A DNA stretch of 64,000 nucleotides from Actinoplanes aureus (GCF_015704865.1 NZ_JADQTO010000032.1:1-64000); one strand, 5' to 3'. Positions 40,280 to 50,220 are shown, counted from the stretch's first letter. The notes: generated by a model not told the origin, from the letters alone. Numbers and translations are program-made.

Positions 40280-42012
40280 CCGCGCGCCGCGGGCTCGTCC
40301 TGCACACGGTCGCCGCGGTGGTCACCGCGGTGGTGCTCGCGCCGCTCGCGCTGCCGGGCTACGTGCTGCGCTACGACATGGTGTTCGTGCCCCGGCAGCC
40401 GCTGAACTGGGAGATGATCGCGCCGGCCGACGCGCTGCCCCGCGCGGTGCCGCTGGACGCCGTCGTGTCGGTCGCGAACCTGGCCGTGCCGGGGTGGTTG
40501 CTCCAGCGGATCGCGCTCGTCGCGGTGGTCTACCTGGCCGCGCTGGGTGCCGCCCGGCTGCTGCCGACCGCACGGGTGATGCCCCGGGTCGTGGCGGCGC
40601 TCGCCTACGCGTGGACGCCGTACCTCGCCGAACGGCTGCTCCTGGGGCAGTGGGCGCTGCTGCTCGCGTACGCCGCCCTGCCCTTTCTGGTCGCTGCGGC
40701 GCGGGACCTGCGTGCCGGCCGGCCCGGCGCGTTGCCCCGGCTGATCCTCGCCGCCGCGCCCGCCGCGGTGACCCCGACCGGCGGCCTCATCGCGCTGGTG
40801 ACGGTCGCCGTCCTGCTGCCGTTGCGGTCGCGCGCCACCGCCGCCGCCCTCGCGGCCGTCGCGGCGCTCAACGCGCCCTGGCTGCTCGCCTCGCTGAGCA
40901 GCGCGGCCGGCGGCAGTTCCGACCCGGAGGGCGTGGCCATGTTCGCAGCGCGGGCGGAGAACTGGGCCGGCTCGTGGGTGGCGCTGCTCGGCACCGGCGG
41001 CATCTGGAACGCGCAGACCGTGCCGGCCAGCCGTTCCTCGGTGCTGGTTCCGGTGGTCACCGTGCTGCTGCTCGCGGTGGCCGTCCTCGGCCTGCGCGAG
41101 CTGCGGCGGCGCTGGCCGGGCGGCGCGGACCGGCTGTTCATCCTGGCGGCGGGCGGATTCGTGCTGGCCGCGGCCGGGGCGGCCGGGCCCGGGGTGGCCC
41201 TCCTGGAGTGGTTGGTCGTGCACGTCCCGGGAGCCGGGCTGCTGCGTGACGGGCAGAAGTTCCTGATCCCGTACGCGCTGGTGACCGCGCTGGGCTTCGC
41301 GCTCGGCGCCGAGCTGCTGGCCGACCGGCTGGCCCGGCGGTTCGAGCCGGCGGCCGGCCGGGTGCTGCTGGCCGGCGCGATCCTGCTGCCGGTGGTGGTG
41401 ATGCCGGACCTGGCGTTCGGCGCCTCGGGGGCGCTGCGGCCGGTGCGCTACCCGGCCGACTGGGACGTGGTGGCCGCGCGGGTGGCGGTGGCGCCCGGCG
41501 AGGTGCTGTCGCTGCCGTTCGAGGGCTACCAGCGCTACGACTGGACCCGCGGCGTCGTGGTCCGCGATCCGGCGCCCCGCTACCTGGACGCGCCGGTGCT
41601 GATGAACGACGCCCTGCGGGTCGGCGCGGTCACGGTGGACGGTGAGAACCCGCGTGCCACGGCCGCGCAGGCGCTGCTCGACGCCGGGCGGCCGGTGGCC
41701 GAGCTGGGGGCGCGCTGGGTGCTGGTCCGCCGGGGCCCGGTGGCCGAACCCCCGGCCCCGGTCCTCGCCGGCCTGCGGCTCGTCTACGACGGCCCGCAGC
41801 TGCGGCTCTGGGAGAATCCGGCCGCCGCGGACACCGGTCGCCTCGCGGGCGCCGGCCGCCGGATGCCCGCTCTGGCCGCACACCTGCTCGCCGCCACAGT
41901 GGTGATCTTCGCAGCCCTGGGACTACTGCGTATACGCCGTAGATCGTGGTACGGTCCGCGAACCCACGAGTCCGGGGAGGAAGAAACATGGCCAAGTTGG
42001 CCACCTTCGTAG
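40276..42012 (+). CDS. Multi-spanning GT-C-like membrane protein
   Basis: A 578-residue protein with about 11-12 helices. The first loop reads YVLRYDMVFVPRQPLNWEM, with the D-M-V-F-V-PRQPL pattern seen in actinobacterial GT-C relatives encoded beside AftD. A late soluble part (YPADWDVVAARVAVAPGEVLSLPFEGYQR) precedes a terminal helix. GTG start in a GTGA overlap. The last 25 bases overlap the DUF2613 gene in another frame. Confidence 0.75.
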   Translation: MTARRGLVLHTVAAVVTAVVLAPLALPGYVLRYDMVFVPRQPLNWEMIAPADALPRAVPLDAVVSVANLAVPGWLLQRIALVAVVYLAALGAARLLPTARVMPRVVAALAYAWTPYLAERLLLGQWALLLAYAALPFLVAAARDLRAGRPGALPRLILAAAPAAVTPTGGLIALVTVAVLLPLRSRATAAALAAVAALNAPWLLASLSSAAGGSSDPEGVAMFAARAENWAGSWVALLGTGGIWNAQTVPASRSSVLVPVVTVLLLAVAVLGLRELRRRWPGGADRLFILAAGGFVLAAAGAAGPGVALLEWLVVHVPGAGLLRDGQKFLIPYALVTALGFALGAELLADRLARRFEPAAGRVLLAGAILLPVVVMPDLAFGASGALRPVRYPADWDVVAARVAVAPGEVLSLPFEGYQRYDWTRGVVVRDPAPRYLDAPVLMNDALRVGAVTVDGENPRATAAQALLDAGRPVAELGARWVLVRRGPVAEPPAPVLAGLRLVYDGPQLRLWENPAAADTGRLAGAGRRMPALAAHLLAATVVIFAALGLLRIRRRSWYGPRTHESGEEETWPSWPPS

Positions 42013-42146
42013 TCGCGGCCGTCGCCGGGGGTGTTCTCGGTATCGTCGGCATTCTCGCGACCGTCGGTGCAGTGAGCCCGTCCGCCGATCACGTCGCAAG
42101 CATCGAGACCAGCGACACTGAGCCTGCGGCTTACGGCACTCGCTGA
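41988..42146 (+). CDS. DUF2613 small membrane protein
   Basis: A 52-residue protein. ATG 41988 follows GGGGAGGAAG. One membrane helix (FVVAAVAGGVLGIVGILATVG), then a short polar tail ending in AAYGTR. This matches DUF2613, whose mycobacterial member is encoded beside aftD. Its presence links the locus to arabinan-type glycan assembly. The function is unknown. Confidence 0.8.
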   Translation: MAKLATFVVAAVAGGVLGIVGILATVGAVSPSADHVASIETSDTEPAAYGTR

Positions 42147-42180
42147 CCTACCGGCGCGATCCGCGCTGCGGGATAACGAA

Positions 42181-42224
42181 CATGCCCGGTGACTCACCTG
42201 GAAACAGGTGGATCACCGGGCATG
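42181..42224. terminator. Nested 44-bp hairpin between convergent genes
   Basis: Outer arms CATGCCCGGTGA and TCACCGGGCATG pair perfectly. Within them CACCTG and CAGGTG pair around a GAAA tetraloop, separated by CT/GA bulges. Flanking bases extend the outer stem by AA/TT. It lies between the converging DUF2613 and GT4 genes and can end transcription from both sides. Confidence 0.9.
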
Positions 42225-42248
42225 TTTCGTCGGTGGCCGGCCGGCGGC

Positions 42249-43430
42249 CTACGGCACTCGCTGGCCGGCCGGCGACGTCGGCACCGCGGGCAGCTGCCCG
42301 GCGACCACCTCGGCGAAGGCCTCTCCGGCCTTCTCCCAGGTGAACCGCCGGGCGTACGCCGCCGCGGCCGCGCCCATCTCGGTGCGCCGCCGGACGTCCA
42401 GCAGCAGCGACCGCACCTCCAGGTAGAACTCGTACTCGTTGTCGACGAGCACGCCGGTCTCACCGTCGGCCATGGCGTCGGCGACGCCGCCGGCGGAGCG
42501 GAACGCGACCGAGGGCGTGCCCCGGGCGCCGGCCTCGACGATGGTCAGCCCCCAGCCCTCCTTGAGGGAGGGCATCAGCATCAGCCAGGAGCCGCAGAGC
42601 AGCTCGTGCTTGCGTTCCTCGGACACGAAACCGGCGAAGCTCACCCGGTCCTCGATGCACAGATCGCCGGCCAGCCTGATCAGCGGCTCGTCCCACCAGC
42701 CCTGCCCGGCCACCACCAGCTCCACGTCGGGCAGCTCGGTGGCCAGCAGCGCGGTCGCGCGCAGCGCGAATTCCACCCGCTTGTGCGGCACCAGCCGGCC
42801 GAGCACCATGAGGCTCGGATGCGGGGTACGCGCAATCGGCGGCCCGGTGACCTCAGGAGTGCCGTTGTGAACGACCGAGATCCGGTGCCGGTCGACTCCC
42901 AGCCCGACCAGCTCCTCGCGGGTGGATTCGGACACTGTTATATAGGCGCAGCGACGGTAGACGCGTACGGCCAGCCGCGACTCGATCCACCAGCCGACCT
43001 TCGCCACCCGCGGGCCGAACACGACCGGCCACTGTTCACGGTGCACGTGGTGGACCAGGGCGATCACCGGCCGGCGGGCGTACAGGCGGCTGAGGAACGG
43101 CATGCCGTTGCCCACGTCGATGATCAGATCCGGACGTCCGATGCGGCGTCGGGACAGCGGGCCGAGGCCGAGCACGCCGGCCAGATAGGTGAGCGCGGCC
43201 ATCAGGTAGACGGTGTGCCGGCCACCGCGCCGGACGATTCGCAGACCTTCCGGCGTGATCTCCTCGGCCGGCGCGGTACCGTGCGCCTGGCAGAGCAGGG
43301 TCACCCGATGACCCTGGCGGATCAGTTCAGCGGCGATTCGGTCGAGAAAGAGCTCCGAGCCGCCGCCTTCGGGATGCTTGGTGTCCCGCCAGTTCAGGAA
43401 CAGGATGTGACCGCCGCGGGCGTCCGTCAT
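42249..43430 (-). CDS. Family 4 glycosyltransferase
   Basis: A 393-residue GT-B transferase starting at ATG 43430. The N-terminal domain has ILFLNWRDTKHPEGGGSELFL, typical of GT4 enzymes with a glycine-rich acceptor loop. The C-terminal donor site shows VLGRLVPHKRVEFAL and the EGWGLTIVEAGARGTPSVAF loop with the E-x7-E pattern. Probably adds a sugar in the same envelope glycan. Transcribed convergently to DUF2613 and divergently to the VWA gene. Confidence 0.9.
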   Translation of the reverse strand: MTDARGGHILFLNWRDTKHPEGGGSELFLDRIAAELIRQGHRVTLLCQAHGTAPAEEITPEGLRIVRRGGRHTVYLMAALTYLAGVLGLGPLSRRRIGRPDLIIDVGNGMPFLSRLYARRPVIALVHHVHREQWPVVFGPRVAKVGWWIESRLAVRVYRRCAYITVSESTREELVGLGVDRHRISVVHNGTPEVTGPPIARTPHPSLMVLGRLVPHKRVEFALRATALLATELPDVELVVAGQGWWDEPLIRLAGDLCIEDRVSFAGFVSEERKHELLCGSWLMLMPSLKEGWGLTIVEAGARGTPSVAFRSAGGVADAMADGETGVLVDNEYEFYLEVRSLLLDVRRRTEMGAAAAAYARRFTWEKAGEAFAEVVAGQLPAVPTSPAGQRVP

Positions 43431-43534
43431 GGTCTACTCTGCCACCCCTACTAGCGAGTACGATTCGCGGTCGGGTCACACTAGGGCAGCCCCGTGAACA
43501 TCCGCAACGGTGGCGAAACAACGGGAGGCATTGG

Positions 43535-45274
43535 GTGGCCGACGGGAGCCTCCGCGCGCGACCGGAGTTCTGGCCGGTCACGCTGCTGAGCGTGGCGCTG
43601 ATCGCGGTCCTCGCCGGCTGGGCCGGATTTACTTATGTCGATCGCACCAGAAGTGAACCCGGGTGCGACGAACGGACCACGCTGCGGGTCGTGACGGCGC
43701 CGAGCATCGCCGAACCGGTCCGCGAACTCGCCGACCGGTTCACCGAGCGTCAGCGTTGCCTCGACGTCCTGGTCGAGGGGCGGGAGTCGGCCGACGTGCT
43801 GCGGACCATCGCGGGAACCGTGCCGGTCGCCGCTACGGCTCCGGCCACCGCCTCCCCGTCGCCGTCCGTCCGGGGCAGCGCGAGCGCCTCCGCCAGTGCC
43901 GGCCCCGGCCGGACGGCCACCCCGGCACCCGACGTCTGGTTGCCGGAGTCGACGCTGTGGCTGCGCCGGGCCCGTGCGGTCGGCGCGTTCCAGGTCCCCG
44001 ACGACGGTGTCTCGGTGGCGACCACGCCGGTGGTGCTCGCCCTGGACGGCGCCTCGGTGACCCGGCTGACCCGCGAGCGGCGGACGCTGGACTGGCCCGG
44101 CCTGGTCGGTGCCGCCAAACTGCCCGTCGCGGTGTCGCTGCCCGACCCGGCGACCAGCCCGCTCGGCTTCGGCGCACTGGTCGGCATCCGGGCGCTCGCC
44201 AAGTCCGATCCGGCCGGCACGGTGGCGATCATGCGACGGCTCACCCGGGACACCGTCTCGACGGCGGGGGAGGCGGTGCCCGATCCGACCGGGCCCGGCA
44301 TGAACGAGTTCTCCGTGATCAGCACCGAGCAGCAGGTGCTGCGCAACGCGGCGGCCGGTAAGCGGCAGGTCGCGGTCTACCCGCCGGCGGCCGTTCCCGG
44401 CCCCGACTACCCGTACGCGGTGCTGACCTCGACCGGCGGCGGACGGGAGGTGGCCACCGCCTTCCTGCACTCGATGCTCGCCGACGACGGCGCGACCGTG
44501 TTCACCGAGAACGGGCTGCGCACCCCGGCCGGCCAGCCGCCGAAGTCGATTCCGGCCGCCACCAAGGTGCGCACCACCGACTACCCGCCGGCTCCGCTTC
44601 CCGATGTGGCGGCCACCGAGGACCTGCTCCACACCTGGGGCGGTGTGCACATCAGCGCTCGGATGCTGGCCGTCTTCGACATCTCCGGCTCGATGGCCGA
44701 ATCGGTGCCCGGATCGCAGGAGACCCGGATGAGCGCCACCATCAAGGCCGCGCAGGACGGGTCCAACCTGCTGCTCGGCACGACCGAGCTCGGTGTCTGG
44801 GAGTTCTCCACCGACCTCGACGGCGCACGCGACTACCGCGAGGTGATCCCGGTGGGCCCGATCGGCCCGCGCCGCCAGCAGATGCTCGACCGGGTCGGCC
44901 GGATCAAGGTCGAGCCGAACGGCGCGACCGGGCTCTACGACACCACTCTGGCCGCGTACCGGGACGGCACCCGCAACTGGCAGCCCGGAAAGATCAACAT
45001 GGTGCTGATCCTGACCGACGGGCGCGACGACAACCCGGACGGGATCAGCCGGGCCCGGCTGCTGCGCGAGCTCAAGGGACTGGTCGATCCGAAACGGCCG
45101 CTGCCGATCCTGTTCATCGGCGTGGGACCGGGCGTCGACAAGAACGAGCTGGACCAGATCGCCAAGGTCACCGGCGGGCAGGTCGCGCTCACCGCGAAGC
45201 CTTCCGGAATCCGAGATATCTTCTACACTTCGCTGGCCCAATTCAGCTGCCTGCCCCCGGAGTGCCGCCGATGA
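43535..45274 (+). CDS. Membrane-anchored binding-protein / VWA fusion
   Basis: A 579-residue protein starting at GTG 43535. A single N-terminal helix (LLSVALIAVLAGWAGFTYV) anchors it. Residues about 45-370 resemble an extracellular type II solute-binding domain (LRVVTAPSIAEPVRELADRF), with a Ser/Ala-rich low-complexity insert near 110-130. Residues about 385-570 are a von Willebrand A domain with the metal site DISGSM and a later TDGRDD. The C-terminus carries two Cys. The gene is coupled to the AftD gene (ATGA), so it may scaffold glycan assembly on the outer face. The role is inferred from context. Confidence 0.82.
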   Translation: MADGSLRARPEFWPVTLLSVALIAVLAGWAGFTYVDRTRSEPGCDERTTLRVVTAPSIAEPVRELADRFTERQRCLDVLVEGRESADVLRTIAGTVPVAATAPATASPSPSVRGSASASASAGPGRTATPAPDVWLPESTLWLRRARAVGAFQVPDDGVSVATTPVVLALDGASVTRLTRERRTLDWPGLVGAAKLPVAVSLPDPATSPLGFGALVGIRALAKSDPAGTVAIMRRLTRDTVSTAGEAVPDPTGPGMNEFSVISTEQQVLRNAAAGKRQVAVYPPAAVPGPDYPYAVLTSTGGGREVATAFLHSMLADDGATVFTENGLRTPAGQPPKSIPAATKVRTTDYPPAPLPDVAATEDLLHTWGGVHISARMLAVFDISGSMAESVPGSQETRMSATIKAAQDGSNLLLGTTELGVWEFSTDLDGARDYREVIPVGPIGPRRQQMLDRVGRIKVEPNGATGLYDTTLAAYRDGTRNWQPGKINMVLILTDGRDDNPDGISRARLLRELKGLVDPKRPLPILFIGVGPGVDKNELDQIAKVTGGQVALTAKPSGIRDIFYTSLAQFSCLPPECRR

Positions 45275-48200
45275 CCGCCGCCCTCCGGGAGCGGACGCCC
45301 ACCGTGGCTGCCACACCGCACGCCCCGCGCCGCTCGTACCTGGCGATCGCCGGAGCGCTGGTGCTCGTGGTGATCGCCTTCGTCCAGCGTCCCGGCCGTA
45401 CCACCTTCGACACCAAGATCGACCTGGCCGAGAACCCGATCGGTTTCATGGAACGGGCCCTGCACCTGTGGAACCCGTGGGCCACCTCGGGCGAGCTCCA
45501 GCAGCAGGCGTACGGCTACCTGTTCCCGATGGGCCCGTTCTTCGCCGCCGGTGACCTGCTCGGCGTCCCGCCGTGGATCACCCAGCGGGTCTGGTGCGCG
45601 CTGCTGCTCTGCGCGGCGTACTTCGGAGTGCTGCTGGTGGCCCGGGTGCTGCGGATCGGCACCGAGCCGGGGCGGGTGGTCGGCGCCCTGGCGTACGCGC
45701 TCGCTCCGCGGATGCTCACCGAGATCGGTCCGCTCTCCTCGGAGATGCTGCCGGTGGTCTTCCTGCCGTGGGCCCTGCTGCCGCTGATCTGCGTACGCCG
45801 GATCGGCTCGCCCCGCCGTGCCGCCGCGCTCTCCGGCCTGGCCGTGCTGTTCATGGGCGGGATCAACGCGGCCGCCGTGGTGATGGCGCTGGTGCTGCCC
45901 GGCCTGTGGCTGCTCACCCGCCGCTGGGACCGGCATCTGCTGGTGCTGATGGCCTGGTGGTGTGTCTGCATCGTCGGGGCCACCCTGTGGTGGATCGTCC
46001 CGCTGCTGCTCTTCGGCGAGTACAGCCTGCCGTTCCTGGACTACATCGAGTCCTCCGCGACCACCACCGCGATCACCTCGCTCTTCCAGGCCGTTCGCGG
46101 CACCAACCAGTGGAGCGGCTACATCGTTCAGGGTGAGCCGTGGTGGCCGGCCGGCTGGGCGCTCGTCGACAACCCGGCGCTGATGGCGGGCACCGCCCTG
46201 GTCGCCGCGGTCGGACTGCTCGGCCTGGCGCTGCGCGGGCTGCCCGAGCGGCGCTTCCTGGTGATCGGCGCGCTGACCGGCCTGACCCTGTTGACCATGG
46301 GTTACGTCGGCACCCTGGACAGCCCGTTCGCGCCGCAGATGCGCGAACTGCTCGACGGCCCGCTCGCACCGCTGCGCAATGTGCACAAGTTCGAGCCGGT
46401 GCTGCGCCTGCCGATCGCGCTGGGCATCGCGTACGCCGCGAGCAAGGCGATCGCCTGGCGGCGGGTCCGGATCCCGGCCGCACCGGTCGTCGCGGCGCTG
46501 CTCGTCGTCGCCGCGGCACCGGCCTGGATGCTCATGCTGCGTCCCGGCCCCGGCTGGTCCTCGGTGCCCTCCTACTGGAGCCAGGCCACCGGCTGGCTCA
46601 CCGACCAGGACGCGCGGGCCCGCACCCTGGTGGTGCCCGGTTCCGGCTTCGCACAGCACACCTGGGGACGGACGGTCGACGAGCCGATCCAGCCGCTCGC
46701 CGGCGCGCCCTGGTCCACCCGCCACCAGGTCCCGCTCGGCTCGGAGGGCAACATCCGGGTGATGGACGCCGTCGAGGCCGTCCTGGCGCAGGGCCGCGGC
46801 TCCGCCGCCCTGGCCGGGTTCCTCGCCCGCTCCGGCTACCGCTACCTGCTCGTCCGGCACGACCTGAACCGGACCGCGTCCGGTGCACCGCCGATCGCCG
46901 TGGTCCGCCGGACGATCACCAGCTCGCCGGGCCTGAAACCGGCCGCCACGTTCGGCCCGCGGGTCGGCGCGGGCGGCTCGGCCACCAGCCCGGTCGACGC
47001 GGAGATCTCGGTGCCGGCCATCGAGATCTTCGAGGTGGAGCGCGAGGTGCCGGTGGTCTCGGCGACCGCGCTGGCCGGCACGCCGGTGATCAGCGGCGGC
47101 CCGGAGTCGCTGCCGGGCGTCCTCGAGCAGGGACTCCTCGACCCCGGGCAGCCCGCGGTGCTCGCCGGCGACCAGGACGGCAAGCTGGCCGTGCCGGAGG
47201 CGCAGGGGCCGCGGATCGTCACCGACGGTCTGCGCCGCCGGGAGCTCAACATCGGGCGCTCGCGCGACAACGTCAGCCACACCCTCACCGAGGACGAGGA
47301 GACCCGCCAGGGCCGGGTACGCAGCGACCTGCTCCCGTTCCCGGCCAAGGGTCACCAGACGGTCGCCGCCTACCAGGGCATCCGTAGTGTCGAGGCGTCC
47401 AGCGGTGCCAGCTTCGCCGACTCGCTCGGTGCGACCGACCCGTCGGCCCTGCCCTTCGCGGCGCTCGACGGCGACTCGTCGACGGCCTGGCGGTCCGACC
47501 CGTACCAGCCGGCCGCCGGGCAGTGGATCGAGGTGGAGACGGAGACGGCGAAGCGAGTCACCTCGGTGACCGTCGACTTCGCCGAAGACCTGCGGATCGC
47601 CGCCCCGGTGGCGCTGGTACGGCTCACCACCGACCAGGGCATCGTGGACCGCGCGGTGCCGGCCACGCCCGGTCCGCACGAACTGTCCACCCTGCCCGGT
47701 CTCACCACCTCGGTGCGGGTCACGGTGCTGGCCCTGCGCCAGGGTTTCCAGGGTGCTGTCGCCCTGCGCGAGCTGGGCATCCCCGGGCTCATCGCGGAGC
47801 GGGCCATGCGGGTTCCGGCCGACGCCGGGAAGTCGGCCGCCCCGGTCTACTCGTTCCAGCGCGCACCGCAACAGCGGGGCGCCTGCTTCCCGATCGACGG
47901 GCGGGTCCGCTGCGACCAGTTCCTCGCCCGGGCCGGCGAGGAACCGCTGGGCATCGACCGCTTCTTCACCACACCGGTGAGCGGTGCCTACGACGTGAAG
48001 CTGACGGCTCTGCCCCGGCCCGGAGGTCCGGTGCCGCTGGCCCGCCCGGTGACCGCGTCCGCCTCGTCGACGCTGACCGGTGATGTCACGGTCGCCGCGT
48101 ACGCCGCGTCCGACGGCGATCCGGCCACCGCCTGGCTCGCCGACCCGACCGACGCCAGCCCCACCCTGCGGCTGGCCTGGACCGGCGACCGCCGGCTCGA

Positions 48201-50220
48201 CCGGTTCCGCCTGGTGGTGCCCCGGCAACCGGCGGCCGCCCGGCCGACTCAAGTCCTGGTACGCACCACCGCCGGTGACGCCGTCGCCGACATCGGCCCG
48301 GACGGCTGGGTGCGTTTCCCGGCCGCCACCACGAACCGGCTCGAGGTGACCGTCACCGCCGCCGAGCGGGTCATCGCCGACACCCGGGGCAACGGCTGGC
48401 CGGCCCCGGCCGGCGTCGCCGAGATCGAGGTGCCCGGGCTGGCCGGGCTGCTGACACCGCCGAGCGACAGCACACCGATCGCCGCCCCGTGCGGTGCCGG
48501 CCCGGCCGTCGAGATCGACGGCGACTCCTACCCGACGTCGGTTTCCGGCACCCTCGCGGACATCCGGGCGGGCCGTCCTCTGCCAGTTACCGTGTGTGAC
48601 GATTTCGCGAGCGACTTCGTCCAGCTCGCGGCGGGCGACCACCACCTGCGTACCGTCCCGTCCGCGTCGTTCGTGGCGGATTCGGCGGCGCTCGTCCGCG
48701 ACCGCGCTCCGGCGACGCCACCGGCTGTCGCCCGGCGTGACGTGCGCATCGAGCAGTGGGACAGCACCGAGCGGACGTTCACCGTCGCCGCCGGCGAGGC
48801 ATCACTGCTGGTCGTGTCGGAGAACCACAACGCGGGCTGGGTGGCCACGCTCGGTGATCAAGAGCTGCGCCCGGTGCGGGTGGACGGCTGGCAACAGGCG
48901 TTCGTGCTCCCGGCCGGTGAGGGCGGCCTGGTCACCCTGCGGTTCACCCCGGACCAGCCGTACCGGATGGGGCTCCTGGCCGGGGCGGTGTGCGTCTTCC
49001 TGGTGGTGTTGCTGGCCCTGGCGCCGGTCCGGCGGCGCTGGGCGCCGGTCACCCGGCCGCCGGCGCGGGCGTTCCGCGCCATCCCCGGCGGGCCGGGCTG
49101 GATCGTGGTGCCGCTGATGGCGCTGGCGGTCGCCCTGGGCGGAGCGGCGGCCGCCGCGCTGCTGCTGATCGCCCTCATCGTCCGGCAGCTCCGGCCCGGC
49201 GCGCTGCCCGGCCTGGCGTTCCTGAGCGCCCTGGTGGGGCTCGGGGTCGCGGTGAGCGGGCGGCTTCTCGGCCACGGGCAGGAGTGGGCGTACGACGCCG
49301 CGGTGCAACTGGCCATGCTGGCGGCGGTCTGCTGGGTAGCCGCCACCGTCGCACCCTCGGCCGGCCGGCCGGACGAGAAGGCGTTACCCGAGGAGGAACC
49401 GATTCCGGACACCGCTACCGAGCCGTACCGGGCGTCACTGCGCCGGTCGGTGGGTCTGTACAAGGCGTTCCTGGTCGAGCAGACCGACCCGGACCGGTTC
49501 TACTCGCTGCTCGCCAAGGACTCGGTGCGACAGCTGGGCTCGTACGTCGATCTGGCGGGCGCGCGGGTGCTGGACGTCGGCGGCGGGCCGGGCTACTTCT
49601 CGTCGGAGTTCCGCGAGGCCGGCGCGACGTACCTCGGCATCGATCCGGCGGTCGGCGACTTCGCCGCGGCGGGCGCCCAGGTCAACGGCATGGTCCGGGG
49701 AAGTGGCACCGCGCTGCCGATTCGCTCCGGTGCGCTCGACGTCTGCTACTCGTCGAACGTGCTGGAGCACGTCGACGCGCCGGAGGCGATGCTCGCCGAG
49801 ATGGTGCGGGTGACCCGCCCGGGCGGAACGATCTACATGTCGTTCACGCCCTGGTGGTCACCGCACGGCGGGCACGAGACGGCGCCCTGGCACTTCCTCG
49901 GCGGTGACCGGGCCCGGCGGCGCTACCAGCGCAAGAACGGCCGGGAGCCGAAGAACCGCTTCATGGAGACGCTCTTTCCGGTCAGTGCGGCCCGCGCCAT
50001 GCGCTGGGTCCGGTCCGCCCGTCGCGCCGGTGACGTCGCCGTGGTCGACGTGCTGCCCCGTTATCACCCGCGGTGGGCCAAATGGGTCGCCCGGGTGCCG
50101 GTGCTCCGGGAGACCCTGACATGGAATTTCACCGTCGTGCTGCGGCGCGAGGGCGAGTCCGTTTCAGCGATCGTTCAGGAAGATGTGGCCAGGGTCTCGC
50201 TTCCGGATGTGACTCAGTAG
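45271..50220 (+). CDS. AftD-type arabinofuranosyltransferase with C-terminal methyltransferase
   Basis: A 1649-residue protein. ATG 45271 overlaps the previous stop and has GGAG upstream. The N-terminal half has about 11-12 membrane helices and the AftD (DUF3367) pattern: FDTKIDLAENPIGFM in the first loop, LRNVHKFEPVLRLPIALG later. The periplasmic part includes discoidin-like beta domains (DGDSSTAWRSDPYQPAAGQW, DGDPATAWLADPTDASPTL) and ends with four helices near residues 1230-1360. AftD adds alpha-1,3 arabinofuranose branches in mycobacteria. Unlike mycobacterial AftD (about 1400 residues), about 240 residues are added at the end. They form a SAM methyltransferase (VLDVGGGPGYFSSEF at about 1433, VCYSSNVLEHVDAPEAM, RVTRPGGTIYMSFTPWW). 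The methyltransferase should face the cytoplasm. Confidence 0.88.
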   Translation: MTAALRERTPTVAATPHAPRRSYLAIAGALVLVVIAFVQRPGRTTFDTKIDLAENPIGFMERALHLWNPWATSGELQQQAYGYLFPMGPFFAAGDLLGVPPWITQRVWCALLLCAAYFGVLLVARVLRIGTEPGRVVGALAYALAPRMLTEIGPLSSEMLPVVFLPWALLPLICVRRIGSPRRAAALSGLAVLFMGGINAAAVVMALVLPGLWLLTRRWDRHLLVLMAWWCVCIVGATLWWIVPLLLFGEYSLPFLDYIESSATTTAITSLFQAVRGTNQWSGYIVQGEPWWPAGWALVDNPALMAGTALVAAVGLLGLALRGLPERRFLVIGALTGLTLLTMGYVGTLDSPFAPQMRELLDGPLAPLRNVHKFEPVLRLPIALGIAYAASKAIAWRRVRIPAAPVVAALLVVAAAPAWMLMLRPGPGWSSVPSYWSQATGWLTDQDARARTLVVPGSGFAQHTWGRTVDEPIQPLAGAPWSTRHQVPLGSEGNIRVMDAVEAVLAQGRGSAALAGFLARSGYRYLLVRHDLNRTASGAPPIAVVRRTITSSPGLKPAATFGPRVGAGGSATSPVDAEISVPAIEIFEVEREVPVVSATALAGTPVISGGPESLPGVLEQGLLDPGQPAVLAGDQDGKLAVPEAQGPRIVTDGLRRRELNIGRSRDNVSHTLTEDEETRQGRVRSDLLPFPAKGHQTVAAYQGIRSVEASSGASFADSLGATDPSALPFAALDGDSSTAWRSDPYQPAAGQWIEVETETAKRVTSVTVDFAEDLRIAAPVALVRLTTDQGIVDRAVPATPGPHELSTLPGLTTSVRVTVLALRQGFQGAVALRELGIPGLIAERAMRVPADAGKSAAPVYSFQRAPQQRGACFPIDGRVRCDQFLARAGEEPLGIDRFFTTPVSGAYDVKLTALPRPGGPVPLARPVTASASSTLTGDVTVAAYAASDGDPATAWLADPTDASPTLRLAWTGDRRLDRFRLVVPRQPAAARPTQVLVRTTAGDAVADIGPDGWVRFPAATTNRLEVTVTAAERVIADTRGNGWPAPAGVAEIEVPGLAGLLTPPSDSTPIAAPCGAGPAVEIDGDSYPTSVSGTLADIRAGRPLPVTVCDDFASDFVQLAAGDHHLRTVPSASFVADSAALVRDRAPATPPAVARRDVRIEQWDSTERTFTVAAGEASLLVVSENHNAGWVATLGDQELRPVRVDGWQQAFVLPAGEGGLVTLRFTPDQPYRMGLLAGAVCVFLVVLLALAPVRRRWAPVTRPPARAFRAIPGGPGWIVVPLMALAVALGGAAAAALLLIALIVRQLRPGALPGLAFLSALVGLGVAVSGRLLGHGQEWAYDAAVQLAMLAAVCWVAATVAPSAGRPDEKALPEEEPIPDTATEPYRASLRRSVGLYKAFLVEQTDPDRFYSLLAKDSVRQLGSYVDLAGARVLDVGGGPGYFSSEFREAGATYLGIDPAVGDFAAAGAQVNGMVRGSGTALPIRSGALDVCYSSNVLEHVDAPEAMLAEMVRVTRPGGTIYMSFTPWWSPHGGHETAPWHFLGGDRARRRYQRKNGREPKNRFMETLFPVSAARAMRWVRSARRAGDVAVVDVLPRYHPRWAKWVARVPVLRETLTWNFTVVLRREGESVSAIVQEDVARVSLPDVTQ

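Noticed and set aside
45223..48645. A leftward frame of 1140 codons opposite the AftD gene
   Set aside because: Arises from GC-biased codons of the AftD gene; the translation is low-complexity and has no domain.
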